The notes: generated by a model not told the origin, from the letters alone. A DNA stretch of 64,000 bases from Phormidesmis sp963710175 (GCA_963710175.1 CAVPZC010000002.1:434001-498000); one strand, 5' to 3'. Positions 13,091-22,512 are shown, numbered from the stretch's first letter. Made by a program: numbers and translations.

Positions 13091-15337
13091 TCATTCTTTC
13101 GATACATTGTGATTTGCCTCCCAAGCAGCTCGCACTAGAGTGATCTCCTGGTAGTCGTAAGTTTCACCTACTGCTTCGCGGATGTTGCGTAGCGAATGAG
13201 GCCCTACTTCTGCGATCGCCTGATTGATGACAGACTGCCTTTCTACAGAGATCAATCTATCTAGATCTACGCTGTATCCTGTTTCAATCAGCTTAGCCAT
13301 ATGTCCGTTGATCGTGCTTAATCTTACGTTGCGCTTAAGTGCAATATCTGAAAGCGAAAGTCCGCTCGCATAGAGCTGGTAAGTCGTTACCTGAGTTGCA
13401 GTGATGTCGGTTTTCGAGACCGGTTCAGGCGTAGTTATGGTCGTTTCCTCGATGGCCCCTACCTCTAAATCATTGGCTTGGCAGAACTCACGGATGGTAT
13501 TTGTAAAGACCTCTCCATACTGGGTAAGTTTGCGATTGCCAACACCAGAAATTTTTGAAAATGCGGCTGATGTCTGAGGCTTGTTTTGAGCCATTTGCCG
13601 TAGGCTAGCATCAGAGAACACAATATAGGGCGGTACAGACTGCTCGTCAGCTAGACGTTTACGCAGAGATCTCAGCTCACTCATGAGCAAGCTGTCCTCT
13701 GGGGTAAGCTCTACGTTAGCTGCTTTTTCGCTAGACGCAGCCGATTCTGTCGCGTCTGTCGCTGTTGCTCGCTGCGACACCGGTATTTCAACAGACACCT
13801 GTTTTTTTAAAATGCGATTGCTATCGGCGTTGAGTCTGAGAACGGAGTAGCCGTCAGTTGTTTCCTCCAAGTAGCCCTGGTGAATCAGGGCACGGCAGAG
13901 CATCCGCCATTCATCGGCGCTACGGTCTGCACCGATGCTGTATGTGGAAAGCTGATCATGACTCAATTCAAGGATGCGCTTTTTGCGAGAACCTCGCAGG
14001 ACATCAATCACATGATTCATACCGAAGCGCTGGTCGCAGCGATAGACGCAGGAGAGAAATTTTTGCGCCTCAACGGTCCAGTCTTCGACGGGAGCCGGGT
14101 TCAAGCAGTTGTCGCAGTTATTGCAGGGCGCATCAAAAGATTCACCAAAGTAACCTAGCTGAATTTTACGGCGGCACACCGAGCTTTCGGTGTAGTTGAT
14201 AATTTGGCTGAGCTGCTGCTGGGCAATTCGCTGTTCGTTGGGGTCGTTTTTTTGGCCGATTAGATACTTTACGGTATGAACATCTCCCCAGCCAAAGAGG
14301 ATGGTGCATCTAGCGGCTTCGCCATCGCGACCTGCGCGGCCAGCTTCTTGATAATAGCTTTCGAGATTACGGGGCAGATCATAGTGGATGACGAAGCGAA
14401 CATCGGGTTTATTGATTCCCATGCCAAAGGCGATGGTGGCGACAATAATCTGAACGTCGTCGCGAATGAATTTGGTCTGGTTAACCTCTCGCTCTTCAGC
14501 GCTTAGCCCAGCATGGTAAGGCAAGGCTGAAATGCCGTCCTGCTGTAGCTGAAGGGCGACTTCGTTGACCCGCTTACGGCTGAGGCAGTAGACGATGCCT
14601 GAGCCGCGTTCTTCACCCTGATGCTGTTTGACGGTCTTAAGCAGCTGAGCATAGGGTCGTTTAGATTTTTGGCTGACTTCGTAGTAGAGGTTTTGGCGGT
14701 TGAAGCTGGAGACATAGACTTCGGGATCGGCGAGTCGAAGCTGCTGCACTATGTCTGTGCGGACTCTCTGGGTCGCTGTGGCAGTAAGGGCGATGATCGG
14801 GATTTGCGGGTAGCGCTGCTTGAGCTGAAAAAGCTGGCGGTATTCAGGGCGAAAGTCATGCCCCCACTCTGAGACGCAGTGAGCTTCGTCAATAGCGAAG
14901 GTGCTGATGCCGACTTTTTGGCCAAGCTGCTCTAAAAGGTCTGTGAAGGACGGGGTGAAGAGTCTTTCGGGGGCGATGTAGAGAAGTTTGATATCACCTG
15001 CGAGTAAAGCATTTTGGCGCGATCGCGCTTCGTCTGGCGAAAGCGTGCTGTTTAAAAAAGTAGCCTTAATACCGTTATCTCTCAGGGCAGTCACCTGATC
15101 TTGCATCAGAGCAATCAGCGGTGAGACGACGATAGTCACCCCGGCTCTAAGCAGGGCAGGTAGCTGGTAGCAGAGCGATTTCCCCCCGCCGGTTGGCATA
15201 ATCACCAGCACATCTTTATTCTTTAAGACTCGCTCAATGATGGGCTGCTGGTCAAAGCGAAAGCACTCGTGACCAAAGAAGTGCTTAAGGGCGTTTTCTA
15301 GCGAGGCGAACTGGAGTGACTGGGCTGAAATACTCAT
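13091..15337 (-). CDS. recQ: ATP-dependent DNA helicase RecQ
   Basis: This 748-residue superfamily-2 3'-5' DNA helicase acts in recombination and replication-fork repair. In order it has a DEAH helicase core with Walker A MPTGGGKS (47-54) and Walker B IDEAH, followed by the RecQ aromatic-rich loop HCVSEWGHDFRPEY; a helicase C domain ending HYDLPRNLESYYQEAGRAGR; the RecQ zinc-binding region (CRRKIQLGYFGE, CNNCDNC); a winged-helix RQC region; an HRDC domain at roughly 570-650; and a C-terminal helix-turn-helix segment (LSLSDIALKRN). It converges with the rRNA operon. Length is slightly above the E. coli enzyme because of the C-terminal HTH extension, which is common in this subfamily. Confidence 0.96.
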   Translation of the reverse strand: MSISAQSLQFASLENALKHFFGHECFRFDQQPIIERVLKNKDVLVIMPTGGGKSLCYQLPALLRAGVTIVVSPLIALMQDQVTALRDNGIKATFLNSTLSPDEARSRQNALLAGDIKLLYIAPERLFTPSFTDLLEQLGQKVGISTFAIDEAHCVSEWGHDFRPEYRQLFQLKQRYPQIPIIALTATATQRVRTDIVQQLRLADPEVYVSSFNRQNLYYEVSQKSKRPYAQLLKTVKQHQGEERGSGIVYCLSRKRVNEVALQLQQDGISALPYHAGLSAEEREVNQTKFIRDDVQIIVATIAFGMGINKPDVRFVIHYDLPRNLESYYQEAGRAGRDGEAARCTILFGWGDVHTVKYLIGQKNDPNEQRIAQQQLSQIINYTESSVCRRKIQLGYFGESFDAPCNNCDNCLNPAPVEDWTVEAQKFLSCVYRCDQRFGMNHVIDVLRGSRKKRILELSHDQLSTYSIGADRSADEWRMLCRALIHQGYLEETTDGYSVLRLNADSNRILKKQVSVEIPVSQRATATDATESAASSEKAANVELTPEDSLLMSELRSLRKRLADEQSVPPYIVFSDASLRQMAQNKPQTSAAFSKISGVGNRKLTQYGEVFTNTIREFCQANDLEVGAIEETTITTPEPVSKTDITATQVTTYQLYASGLSLSDIALKRNVRLSTINGHMAKLIETGYSVDLDRLISVERQSVINQAIAEVGPHSLRNIREAVGETYDYQEITLVRAAWEANHNVSKE

Positions 15338-15593
15338 TCGAGGGGATGTTTGGATGCAGAGACTATCCTTGGGAGCCGCGGCTTTAATCGAAGCCTTATT
15401 ACAGCATAGTCAGATGTCGGACCTGATAACAGATTTCCCTGACCACTCCAGACACTAGCCGGGTGAACCAACATTGAGATGCATAATTAACTTATGTAAA
15501 CATTATGACGTCAAGCCATCACGACGGCTTGACAGCACTGTTTGGGCTCGCTAAGCTAACAACCATATCCGGGTCACATTATTTAAGTCCGAT

Positions 15594-15965
15594 ATGCCAG
15601 CTAAGCAAAAGGTTACGCTATATATCTCAGATGACCTGCACCGGCAGTTCAAAATTCGCTCGGCAGTGGATGGCGAAACAATGTCATCTATGGCTCAGCG
15701 CGCGATGGAGTTTTACCTGGGACACGCCGAATTAGTTGAAAATTCTGACGAGGTTCACGGTCAGACTCATCGTATTCACACCTGCCCCGAGTGTGATTCT
15801 GCCATAGCTGTGCGAGATGATGGCTTAGCTCTAATTGGCGATCACGCTAAGCGGCGGGTCGAAAATATGACAGGGTTAGAGCGCATTTCGGAGCTGAGCG
15901 CGGACGCGCCAAATCCTAAGGAAGGGGAGCCAAGTTTAGATGAGGGAGAGCTCATTACCTGCTAG
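15594..15965 (+). CDS. Ribbon-helix-helix-type small protein with CPxC motif
   Basis: In this 123-residue protein, residues 4-45 (KVTLYISDDLHRQFKIRSA followed by a helical stretch) look like a MetJ/Arc ribbon-helix-helix DNA-binding domain. A middle HTCPECDSAI segment contains a CxxC pair that could be half of a zinc site; the only other Cys is the last residue. The tail is acidic. It lies between recQ (divergent) and ycf46. An RHH protein of this size could be an autoregulator or an antitoxin, but no toxin gene adjoins it. The role is inferred from the fold only. Confidence 0.7.
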   Translation: MPAKQKVTLYISDDLHRQFKIRSAVDGETMSSMAQRAMEFYLGHAELVENSDEVHGQTHRIHTCPECDSAIAVRDDGLALIGDHAKRRVENMTGLERISELSADAPNPKEGEPSLDEGELITC

Positions 15966-16094
15966 GCCGTATCCAAATCGGTCACAGATTACTGTGTATT
16001 GTTAGCCCCGCTACGGAATAGTTGTTGTTTTTGTTTTAGCCTGTTATTTCTGTTTTAGATAGATGTCAAGTCGTCTTATTTGGGGGCGATCGCT

Positions 16095-17606
16095 ATGAGA
16101 GAAGAGCTAAGCGTATTAATTCAAGCTCAATATCCGCTAATCTATCTGGTCACCTTTGAAGAGGAAAGAGCAGAGCGGACGATTGCGACCCTTGCCCAGC
16201 AACGCCCACAGCAGCGCATGTATACCTGGACTATGACCCACGGTATGGTCGAGTACGGTCAAGAGAGGGGTTCGGGCCAGCAGAACAACACGGTCTCTCC
16301 TCAAGCTGCCATTAACTGGGCGGTACGGCAAAAAGACTCCAGTATCTTTGTCTTCAAAGATTTGCATCCCTTCAAGGACAGCCCTGAAGTGACTCGCAGC
16401 TTGCGAGATGCCATAGAAGGCTTTCGAGGTACGCACAAGACAATAGTCTTGATGTCTCCGGTACAGGAGATTCCTGTTGAGCTGGAGAAAGAGGTTGTTG
16501 TTCTAGACTTTAGACTGCCTAATATGTCTGAACTCAACCAAGTGCTCTCAGCTGAATTAGAAAAGTCTCGAACGGCGAGTATCACAACTGAAGGAAGAGA
16601 AAAACTTCTGAAAGCTGCTTTAGGGCTCACTCGCGATGAGGCTGAGAAAGTCTTTCGCAAGTCTCGCGTGATGGCTGGTCAGCTGACAGAAGGCGAAGTT
16701 GATATTGTTCTCTCTGAGAAAAAGCAGCTGATCCGTCGTAACGGGATTTTAGACTACATTGAGGAAGATGAAACAATCGACTCGGTAGGTGGATTGGAAG
16801 AGCTCAAGCACTGGCTGAAACAGCGCTCGAACGCATTTACCGAAAGAGCCCGAGAGTACGGACTGCCGCAACCTAAAGGGATGTTGATTTTGGGAGTGCC
16901 CGGCTGCGGTAAGTCTCTGATTGCTAAAACCACTGCCCGCCTGTGGGGACTGCCGCTGCTACGTTTAGATATGGGCCGTGTGTATGACGGTTCTATGGTG
17001 GGCCGATCTGAGGCTAACCTGCGCAACGCGCTGAGGACAGCGGAGTCGATTTCGCCAGCCGTACTGTTTATCGATGAAATCGATAAGGCTTTTGCAGGCA
17101 GTGCGGGCTCGGCAGATTCGGACGGCGGCACCTCAAGCCGAATTTTTGGCAGCTTTTTGACCTGGATGCAGGAGAAAACGTCTCCTGTTTTTGTCATTGC
17201 TACGGCGAACCGGGTAGAGCGACTGCCCAGTGAGTTTTTACGGAAGGGTCGGTTCGACGAGATCTTTTTCGTAGATTTGCCCAATGAAGAAGAGAGAAAA
17301 GAGATCTTCAAAATTCACCTGGGCAAGCGTCGTTCAGATACGGAGCGGTTTGACTTCGACCAGCTCAGTAAAGTTTGTGAAGGGTTTTCGGGTGCTGAAA
17401 TTGAGCAGGGATTAATCTCTGCTATGTACGAGGCATTTGCTCAGGGCCGAGAGTTTACTCAACTCGACATCATTGCGGCGATTCGCGCTACGATGCCGCT
17501 GTCGAAGACAATGAGTGAACAGGTAACGGCGCTGCGCGATTGGGCTCGTCAGCGCGCTCGTCCAGCGGCTTCATCGGTGGCGGAATACCAGCGAATGGAG
17601 TTCTAA
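16095..17606 (+). CDS. ycf46: Ycf46-like AAA-family ATPase
   Basis: This is a 503-residue AAA protein of the Ycf46/Slr0374 family, found in cyanobacteria and some plastids. The N-terminal part (MREELSVLIQAQYPLIYLVT) is family-specific. The AAA module carries Walker A GVPGCGKS, Walker B ILFIDEID-like AVLFIDEID, sensor 1 IATANR and the arginine-finger region FLRKGRFDE, then the lid helix EGFSGAEIEQ. ATG at 16095 is preferred over TTG at 16080. In Synechocystis the family has been linked to inorganic-carbon acclimation, but the substrate is not known. The Ycf35 gene follows 153 bp later. Confidence 0.9.
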   Translation: MREELSVLIQAQYPLIYLVTFEEERAERTIATLAQQRPQQRMYTWTMTHGMVEYGQERGSGQQNNTVSPQAAINWAVRQKDSSIFVFKDLHPFKDSPEVTRSLRDAIEGFRGTHKTIVLMSPVQEIPVELEKEVVVLDFRLPNMSELNQVLSAELEKSRTASITTEGREKLLKAALGLTRDEAEKVFRKSRVMAGQLTEGEVDIVLSEKKQLIRRNGILDYIEEDETIDSVGGLEELKHWLKQRSNAFTERAREYGLPQPKGMLILGVPGCGKSLIAKTTARLWGLPLLRLDMGRVYDGSMVGRSEANLRNALRTAESISPAVLFIDEIDKAFAGSAGSADSDGGTSSRIFGSFLTWMQEKTSPVFVIATANRVERLPSEFLRKGRFDEIFFVDLPNEEERKEIFKIHLGKRRSDTERFDFDQLSKVCEGFSGAEIEQGLISAMYEAFAQGREFTQLDIIAAIRATMPLSKTMSEQVTALRDWARQRARPAASSVAEYQRMEF

Positions 17607-17639
17607 CAGTCTTTTTTCTGCTCCCACAGGAAGAAGGGC

Positions 17640-17656
17640 TAGCTGCATAATGCAGC
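17640..17656. promoter_or_regulatory. Palindrome between ycf46 and ycf35
   Basis: AGCTGCATAATGCAGCT is a 17-nt near-perfect palindrome in the 153-bp gap between the two genes. It has no T-run, so it is more likely a protein-binding site or an mRNA hairpin than a terminator. Confidence 0.35.
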
Positions 17657-17759
17657 TGGCAGCTTACAAAAAAGGTCAGGTTCTATCCCATTTGATAGCT
17701 GACTGGTTTCGATTTCTAACCTCATTGTCTCTCAATTTCTCTGCAGGAGGAAACTCAAC

Positions 17760-18110
17760 ATGTCTCACTTTAGTACTCTACGCACCAAGATCACTGATGC
17801 CGAAATTCTGAAGTCTTCACTACGTGACCTAGGAGCGAGCGTGAAGACTGAGGCTAGCATCCGTGGTTACAATGGCCAGAGCGTTCGCGCTGACATTGTG
17901 GCTGTGCTAGAAGGTGATTACGATATCGGCTGGTCTCGCAATGCTGACGGTTCTTTTGACTTGATTGCTGATCTCTGGGGTGTTGCCAAGAAGCATAACC
18001 AGACTGAGCTAATCAACTCTATTAACCAGAAGTATGCGGTCAACAAAACCCTTGCTGAGGTGAAGCGCCCTGGTTTGCAGAATGCAAATGTAAGGCTCGT
18101 GCTTCAGTAG
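17760..18110 (+). CDS. ycf35: Ycf35 / DUF1257 family protein
   Basis: This 116-residue protein begins MSHFSTLRTKITDAEILKSS and contains the RADIVAVLEGDYDIGWSRN and FDLIADLWGV blocks of DUF1257, conserved in cyanobacteria and red-lineage plastids. It is small, soluble and without catalytic motifs. The start is firm: AGGAGG at 17745-17750 ends 9 nt before ATG. A strong terminator follows the gene. The function of the family is not established. Confidence 0.9.
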   Translation: MSHFSTLRTKITDAEILKSSLRDLGASVKTEASIRGYNGQSVRADIVAVLEGDYDIGWSRNADGSFDLIADLWGVAKKHNQTELINSINQKYAVNKTLAEVKRPGLQNANVRLVLQ

Positions 18111-18149
18111 ATCAGTAAGCTGTTTTTGCAATGCCGTTCCCATAACTGT

Positions 18150-18183
18150 AATGGGCTGACCAGCTGGTCAGCCCATTTTTTTG
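18150..18183 (+). terminator. Rho-independent terminator after ycf35
   Basis: A perfect self-complementary stem (AATGGGCTGACCA and its complement, 13-14 bp, minimal loop) at 18150-18177 is followed by TTTTT(TT)G. It terminates ycf35. Confidence 0.9.
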
Positions 18184-18224
18184 TCCCTACTTTCGGTTAT
18201 CGGTACAGGCGTTCAGCCAGAAAT

Positions 18225-19403
18225 CTAGCTGGGAGAGTTAGCAATGGTTTGGTTCAGCAGCTCTGCGATCGCCCGATGCTCAATTGGCGGCTCGGCAACA
18301 ATAGCCTGCCGCGTATCGGTGATTAACCAGTCCAGCGCTGCAGCTTTCACGTCAATGGAAGCACCGGTTTTGTCAACGCAGTAGCGACCAAATACCAGCT
18401 TGTCGACGAGGCGTACGCCTGGGCCAATACGAGAGTATTCAAAAATAACGCTCTTGTCGATAATCGTGCCGCTAGAGATCAGGCAGTTCGGTCCGATCAT
18501 ACTAGGGCCAATGATCTTGGCTCCATCTTCTATCTGGGTCATGCCGCCAATGTATACGGGCCCCTCAATCTCTATTTTGTCCCAGTCAGCTTTCACATTC
18601 AAACCGGCAAACACGCCGGGTCTGACTTCGTTGCCAGGAACGCTTACGCCTTTGACTTGCCCGGTCAAGACATCTTGAATTGCTTGCCAATAGTCAGGCA
18701 CCTTGCCGATATCGACCCATTCAAAGTCCATCCGGATGCCGTAGAAAGGTGCATTGGCAGCGACCAGCGTGGGAAAAAGGTCGCCGCCAATATCAAACTC
18801 CTGGCCAGAGGGAATGTAGTTAAAGATCTCTGGCTCGAAGATATAGATGCCGGTATTGATATCGGTACTGAGGGCTTCTTCGACCGTGGGCTTCTCTTGA
18901 AAAGACTTAATCCGCCCGGTTTCATCGGTTACAACAACACCGTAGCTAGGCACCTGCTTAATTGGCACCTGCTTCATCACCACGGTGGCAATTGACTTTT
19001 TCTCTCGATGCTGGCGAACTGCCTCAGTGAGATCGAGATCGATCAAGGCATCGCCGCAAAGCACAATAAAGGTATCGTCAAAAAAGGGCGAGAAGTCCTG
19101 AATTTTTCGCATGCCGCCAGCTGATCCAATGGCTTCACCAACCAATTCGCCGTCAGTGATGCGCCCTTCAAAGGAATAAGCTAGCTCCACACCAAAGCGC
19201 TGACCGTCTCGGAAGTAGCCTTCTATTTCATTGGCGAGGTGGCTGACGTTAGCCATGATTTGGGTGAACCCATGCTGGCGCAGTAGCTCTAGCAAAAACT
19301 CCATAACGGGCTTTTGCATAATTGGGATCATCGGCTTGGGAATGGTGTAAGTGATGGGGCGTACCCGAGTTCCTTTCCCAGCGGCCAAAATCATGGCTTT
19401 CAT
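18225..19403 (-). CDS. NDP-sugar synthase (nucleotidyltransferase with left-handed beta-helix domain)
   Basis: This 392-residue protein has an N-terminal nucleotidyltransferase fold with MKAMILAAGKGTRVRPIT (signature GxGTRxRP) and IPKPMIPI (sugar-phosphate lysine). It also has the metal-binding LCGDALIDLD, VPSYGVVVTD, FQEKP and the product-site FEWVDIGKVPDYWQ. The C-terminus carries hexapeptide-type repeats (GPVYIGGMTQIEDGAKIIGP). It should activate a sugar-1-phosphate to NDP-sugar for glycan synthesis. Cyanobacterial relatives are usually annotated mannose-1-phosphate guanylyltransferase-like; the exact sugar and nucleotide cannot be decided here. Confidence 0.9.
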   Translation of the reverse strand: MKAMILAAGKGTRVRPITYTIPKPMIPIMQKPVMEFLLELLRQHGFTQIMANVSHLANEIEGYFRDGQRFGVELAYSFEGRITDGELVGEAIGSAGGMRKIQDFSPFFDDTFIVLCGDALIDLDLTEAVRQHREKKSIATVVMKQVPIKQVPSYGVVVTDETGRIKSFQEKPTVEEALSTDINTGIYIFEPEIFNYIPSGQEFDIGGDLFPTLVAANAPFYGIRMDFEWVDIGKVPDYWQAIQDVLTGQVKGVSVPGNEVRPGVFAGLNVKADWDKIEIEGPVYIGGMTQIEDGAKIIGPSMIGPNCLISSGTIIDKSVIFEYSRIGPGVRLVDKLVFGRYCVDKTGASIDVKAAALDWLITDTRQAIVAEPPIEHRAIAELLNQTIANSPS

Positions 19404-19632
19404 CTTCTAATATTCCTCACAAATAGAGTTGTAGATTGACAATGCGGCTGATTACGAATGGCTAATGCTTATGCTAGCAAGGTTGATATCAATATGCCCT
19501 GGTTGAATCTGAGACTTCATGCCTTCCTTATAGGACTGCTTCAAAGTCGGTTTACTGGCTCCTCGTTTAGCGCTCTTGCCATCGATATTTAGCTGCCTCA
19601 GGCAAGGTGCAAAGCAAATAGAACCATGAAAA

Positions 19633-19660
19633 AGCCCCAAGCTTAGCAAAACTTGGGGCT
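19633..19660 (-). terminator. Terminator of petF
   Basis: On the minus strand, AGCCCCAAG pairs with CTTGGGGCT over a 10-nt loop and runs into TTTTTC. It lies 40 bp after the petF stop. Confidence 0.85.
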
Positions 19661-19699
19661 CAAAACGAGTGGAAACAAAGCGCTACTTAAAAGGGCTGC

Positions 19700-19999
19700 T
19701 TAGTAGAGCTCTTCTTCTTGATGAGTAGTAACGGTGCAGTCAGAAGTGGGGTAAGCCACGCAGGTGAGTACGTAACCTGCCTCAATTTGATCGTCATCTA
19801 GGAAAGACTGGTCGGACTGATCGACTGTACCGGTAGTTAGCTTGCCTGCGCAAGTAGAGCAGGCCCCTGCTCGGCAGGAGTAGGGCAGGTCAATGCCCTG
19901 CTCTTCAGCGGCATCTAGAATGTACTCGTCTTCAGCCACGTCGATAGTGGTGTTTAGATTTTCGGCTTCGTTAACCAACGTCACCTTGTAGCTAGCCAT
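19700..19999 (-). CDS. petF: Plant-type [2Fe-2S] ferredoxin
   Basis: This 99-residue soluble electron carrier accepts electrons from photosystem I and feeds FNR, nitrite reductase and thioredoxin reductase. The cluster ligands are Cys42, Cys47, Cys50 (CRAGACSTC) and Cys80 (YVLTC). Acidic residues dominate and the C-terminus EEELY is typical of the photosynthetic ferredoxin I group. GAGG lies 9 nt before ATG. It is monocistronic, with its own terminator and a long upstream spacer. Confidence 0.96.
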   Translation of the reverse strand: MASYKVTLVNEAENLNTTIDVAEDEYILDAAEEQGIDLPYSCRAGACSTCAGKLTTGTVDQSDQSFLDDDQIEAGYVLTCVAYPTSDCTVTTHQEEELY

Positions 20000-20163
20000 G
20001 CAAATATCCTCTTGGTTAGTTCAAGAATAGCTTTCTGCCGATGTTCAAATATCTTGCCAGCATTGCTAGCTAGATAAGCTCAGGCAGAAGCATATTTTGA
20101 TACTACGAGAAAACCACTGAGCTGTGACTGTGCTCTGTAGGTTTCTTGAATGGTATTCGTAAT

Positions 20164-20262
20164 CTAAAGTAGCCTGTAGCCCCTGATTTACTTATGATTA
20201 ATGCCTGTAATAGAGTCATGTTTACAGCCTAAAGTAGCCTGTAAACAACGAATACAGGCATT
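20164..20262. repeat. Nested inverted repeats and direct repeat between petF and bvdR
   Basis: CTAAAGTAGCCTGTA occurs twice in direct orientation (20164-20178, 20229-20243). Around the second copy, TGTTTACAG (20219-20227) pairs with CTGTAAACA (20239-20247), enclosed by AATGCCTGTA (20200-20209) and TACAGGCATT (20253-20262). The block can fold into a two-tier hairpin ending in TTTTG. It is the most structured part of the 555-bp spacer. Candidates are a dimer-binding operator cluster, a small RNA or a fossil repeat. Confidence 0.7.
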
Positions 20263-20487
20263 TTGTTCTGCAATTATTTTTGTAAATTAGAGGAAATCAA
20301 ACGGTTTTAATTTTATCAGTAATTCTCTTTCTTATAAGTAAAGGTTATGTCGCTAAAAAGGCATAGATAGTGATGCAAATCTACCTTTATTGAAAATGTT
20401 TTCTAACTAAAGAGAGTCGCTTCTGAAGTGCTCTCCAAAACCTGGATGATCTGCTTTTGCTGGAGCGTTTGTGTAAGAATTATGAGA

Positions 20488-20518
20488 CTATTTGCCAGCG
20501 TTGGTGTCTGGCAAATAG
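20488..20518. promoter_or_regulatory. 11-bp inverted repeat in the bvdR leader
   Basis: CTATTTGCCAG (20488-20498) and CTGGCAAATAG (20508-20518) form a perfect stem with a 9-nt loop, ending 36 nt before the bvdR ATG. No T-run follows, so it is probably an operator or a 5'-UTR hairpin. Confidence 0.5.
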
Positions 20519-20554
20519 CTCTGCTCAGACTTTGTTCAGACTGTAACTAAAACA

Positions 20555-21529
20555 ATGCCTATTCGAGTTGGATTGGTAGGAACTGGATATGCTGCTAGCG
20601 CTAGAGCATCGGCTTTTGCGTCTGATGAGCGATCGCAGCTCTCAGGCATTGCGGGACATCGCCCCGATAGCGCAGCCGCCTTTGCCAAACCCTATGGGCT
20701 CCACGCGACCGAGAGCTGGCAGTCTCTGGCGGCATCTCCTGATATTGATGTAGTAGTAGTGGCTACTGTTAGCGGCCTGCATGGTGATATCACAGAAGCT
20801 GCGCTCACAGCAGGCAAACACGTCGTCGTTGAGTATCCGCTGTCTTTGGATTTGGCGCAGGCTGAGCGATTAGTCGGGCTGGCGGCTGAGCGAAACTTGC
20901 TGCTGCATGTTGAGCATATTGAATTGTTGGGCGGACTGCACGTTGCTATGCGGGAGTATCTGCCCCAAGTAGGGGTGCCTAGCTACGTGAACTACCGCAC
21001 GCTGAACCCACAGCACCCTGCGCCAATGAAATGGACCTATCGCCGCGAGCTGTTTGGCTTTCCGTTTTGCGGGGCGCTTTCGAGGGTGCACCGGCTGACA
21101 AATTTGTTTGGCCCGATAGAAGCTGTGACTGGCTGCACGCAAACTGTTGATAGTGAGGCTGATCCGGCCTATTTCAAGAGTATTTTAAGTTCGGCTCGAC
21201 TGCAATTTAAAAGTGGCGTGATGGCTGAAGTGACTTACGGTAAGGGTGAAAATCTATGGGCCTATCGGCGAGAAATTGAGGTGCAAGGTAGCTTAGGCGC
21301 TCTGTCTTTTACTCGGGATGAAGGGGTGCTGACGACAGCTGAAGGGACGATGTCAATAGCGGTGACGCCGCGCCGAGGGCTGTTCGTCAAAGATACTGAG
21401 GCGGTGCTGGACTATTTAAGCGATGGCAAACCGCTGTATGTAAGCGCTGCTGAGAGTGTCTACGCGCTAGCAGTGGGAGATGCGCTGCGACGAGCTTCTG
21501 CCAGCGGGAAGACAGTTTACTTACAGTAG
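20555..21529 (+). CDS. bvdR: Biliverdin reductase
   Basis: This 324-residue NAD(P)H-dependent oxidoreductase of the Gfo/Idh/MocA fold matches cyanobacterial BvdR along its whole length. Shared features are the N-terminal dinucleotide fold VGTGYAA, SWQSLAASPDIDVVVVAT, LHGDITEAALTAGKHVVVEY, LLHVEHIELLGG, FGFPF, and the C-terminal RRGLFVKDTEAVLDYL. It reduces biliverdin to bilirubin and thereby touches phycobilin metabolism. It is a single gene converging with comB. The upstream spacer carries several inverted repeats that may regulate it. Confidence 0.93.
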   Translation: MPIRVGLVGTGYAASARASAFASDERSQLSGIAGHRPDSAAAFAKPYGLHATESWQSLAASPDIDVVVVATVSGLHGDITEAALTAGKHVVVEYPLSLDLAQAERLVGLAAERNLLLHVEHIELLGGLHVAMREYLPQVGVPSYVNYRTLNPQHPAPMKWTYRRELFGFPFCGALSRVHRLTNLFGPIEAVTGCTQTVDSEADPAYFKSILSSARLQFKSGVMAEVTYGKGENLWAYRREIEVQGSLGALSFTRDEGVLTTAEGTMSIAVTPRRGLFVKDTEAVLDYLSDGKPLYVSAAESVYALAVGDALRRASASGKTVYLQ

Positions 21530-21539
21530 GCAAGGGGCG

Positions 21540-22274
21540 TCATTTCCAAACCAGAACCCCTGGGCTCTGCTGAATAGGGACAACATTTAGAATGTCGAGC
21601 TGGGCGCAGTAGTTGATATCGGCGGTATTGTCTTTGCGCAGCAGGCGCTGGCCGTGGCTAGCGTAGTGCATTAGCTCCGTGAGCTGGGTTTGCCATTGCA
21701 GGTAGAGACTGCCCGCCGCAATAGCCGCATCATTGCCCGCAATTTTTGGGTAGCTGGTCTGGGTTTTGGCGATCGCCCCTTGAATAATCGCCCCGGCACA
21801 GACCGTATCTTCTAAAGAGTATTCTCCTTCCCAGCCGGAGCCGACTAGCCAGACGCTGTCGGGCTGATGCTCTAGCAGATAGTTGACGGTCGCCTGGCGG
21901 GTAGTCAGCGCAGCGGTTAGCACCAGAGGTGCTGCTTGAATCCGCTGAAGACAGCGGGTGCCGTTGGTAGTACTCATAAACAGCCGCTTGCCCTGAGTCC
22001 GCTCGGGAGAATGGTCCAAGGGAGAATTGCCTAAGTCGAAGCCTTCTACCTGCTGGCCGCCGCGCTCACCAGCGCGAATTCGGCTGTGAGCGGGCCAGTC
22101 AGCGCTAGCGCTGATCAGTTCGTCGAGATCGCTGAATACCTGAATGGCTTCGGCCCCAGCGTGAAAGGCTGCTGCCATAGTAGTGGTGGCTCGCAGCACG
22201 TCAATGGCGATCGCACAGTCGGGCAAGCTGCCTGTAGGGACTTCCTCAGGCGTGTGATAGACAGATATTTTCAC
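21540..22274 (-). CDS. comB: 2-phosphosulfolactate phosphatase family protein
   Basis: This 244-residue protein belongs to the ComB family. Recognisable blocks are CAIAIDVLRATTTMAAAF, RAGERGGQQVEGFDLGNSP, LFMSTTNGTRCLQ and EYSLEDTVCAGAI. ComB hydrolyses 2-phosphosulfolactate in coenzyme M synthesis in archaea; cyanobacteria keep the enzyme without making coenzyme M, so its true substrate here is uncertain. It converges with bvdR with a 10-bp gap. Confidence 0.9.
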   Translation of the reverse strand: MKISVYHTPEEVPTGSLPDCAIAIDVLRATTTMAAAFHAGAEAIQVFSDLDELISASADWPAHSRIRAGERGGQQVEGFDLGNSPLDHSPERTQGKRLFMSTTNGTRCLQRIQAAPLVLTAALTTRQATVNYLLEHQPDSVWLVGSGWEGEYSLEDTVCAGAIIQGAIAKTQTSYPKIAGNDAAIAAGSLYLQWQTQLTELMHYASHGQRLLRKDNTADINYCAQLDILNVVPIQQSPGVLVWK

Positions 22275-22427
22275 TGGATTTCTAGCCCGTGTTTGATTGC
22301 GTATTCAGTTTCACATTCTACGGAGTCAAATCTACAGGTTGTAAGTAACTTCTCAATAATGTCGTCCATCGAGAAGCAACTCGAAGTTATCCGCAGCGTT
22401 AGAATTCTCAAGCGTTAGCGTTTTCAA

Positions 22428-22512
<85 letters not shown>

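Noticed and set aside
19452..19649. 65-codon minus-strand frame downstream of petF
   Set aside because: It starts inside the petF terminator and has no ribosome-binding site or recognisable motif.
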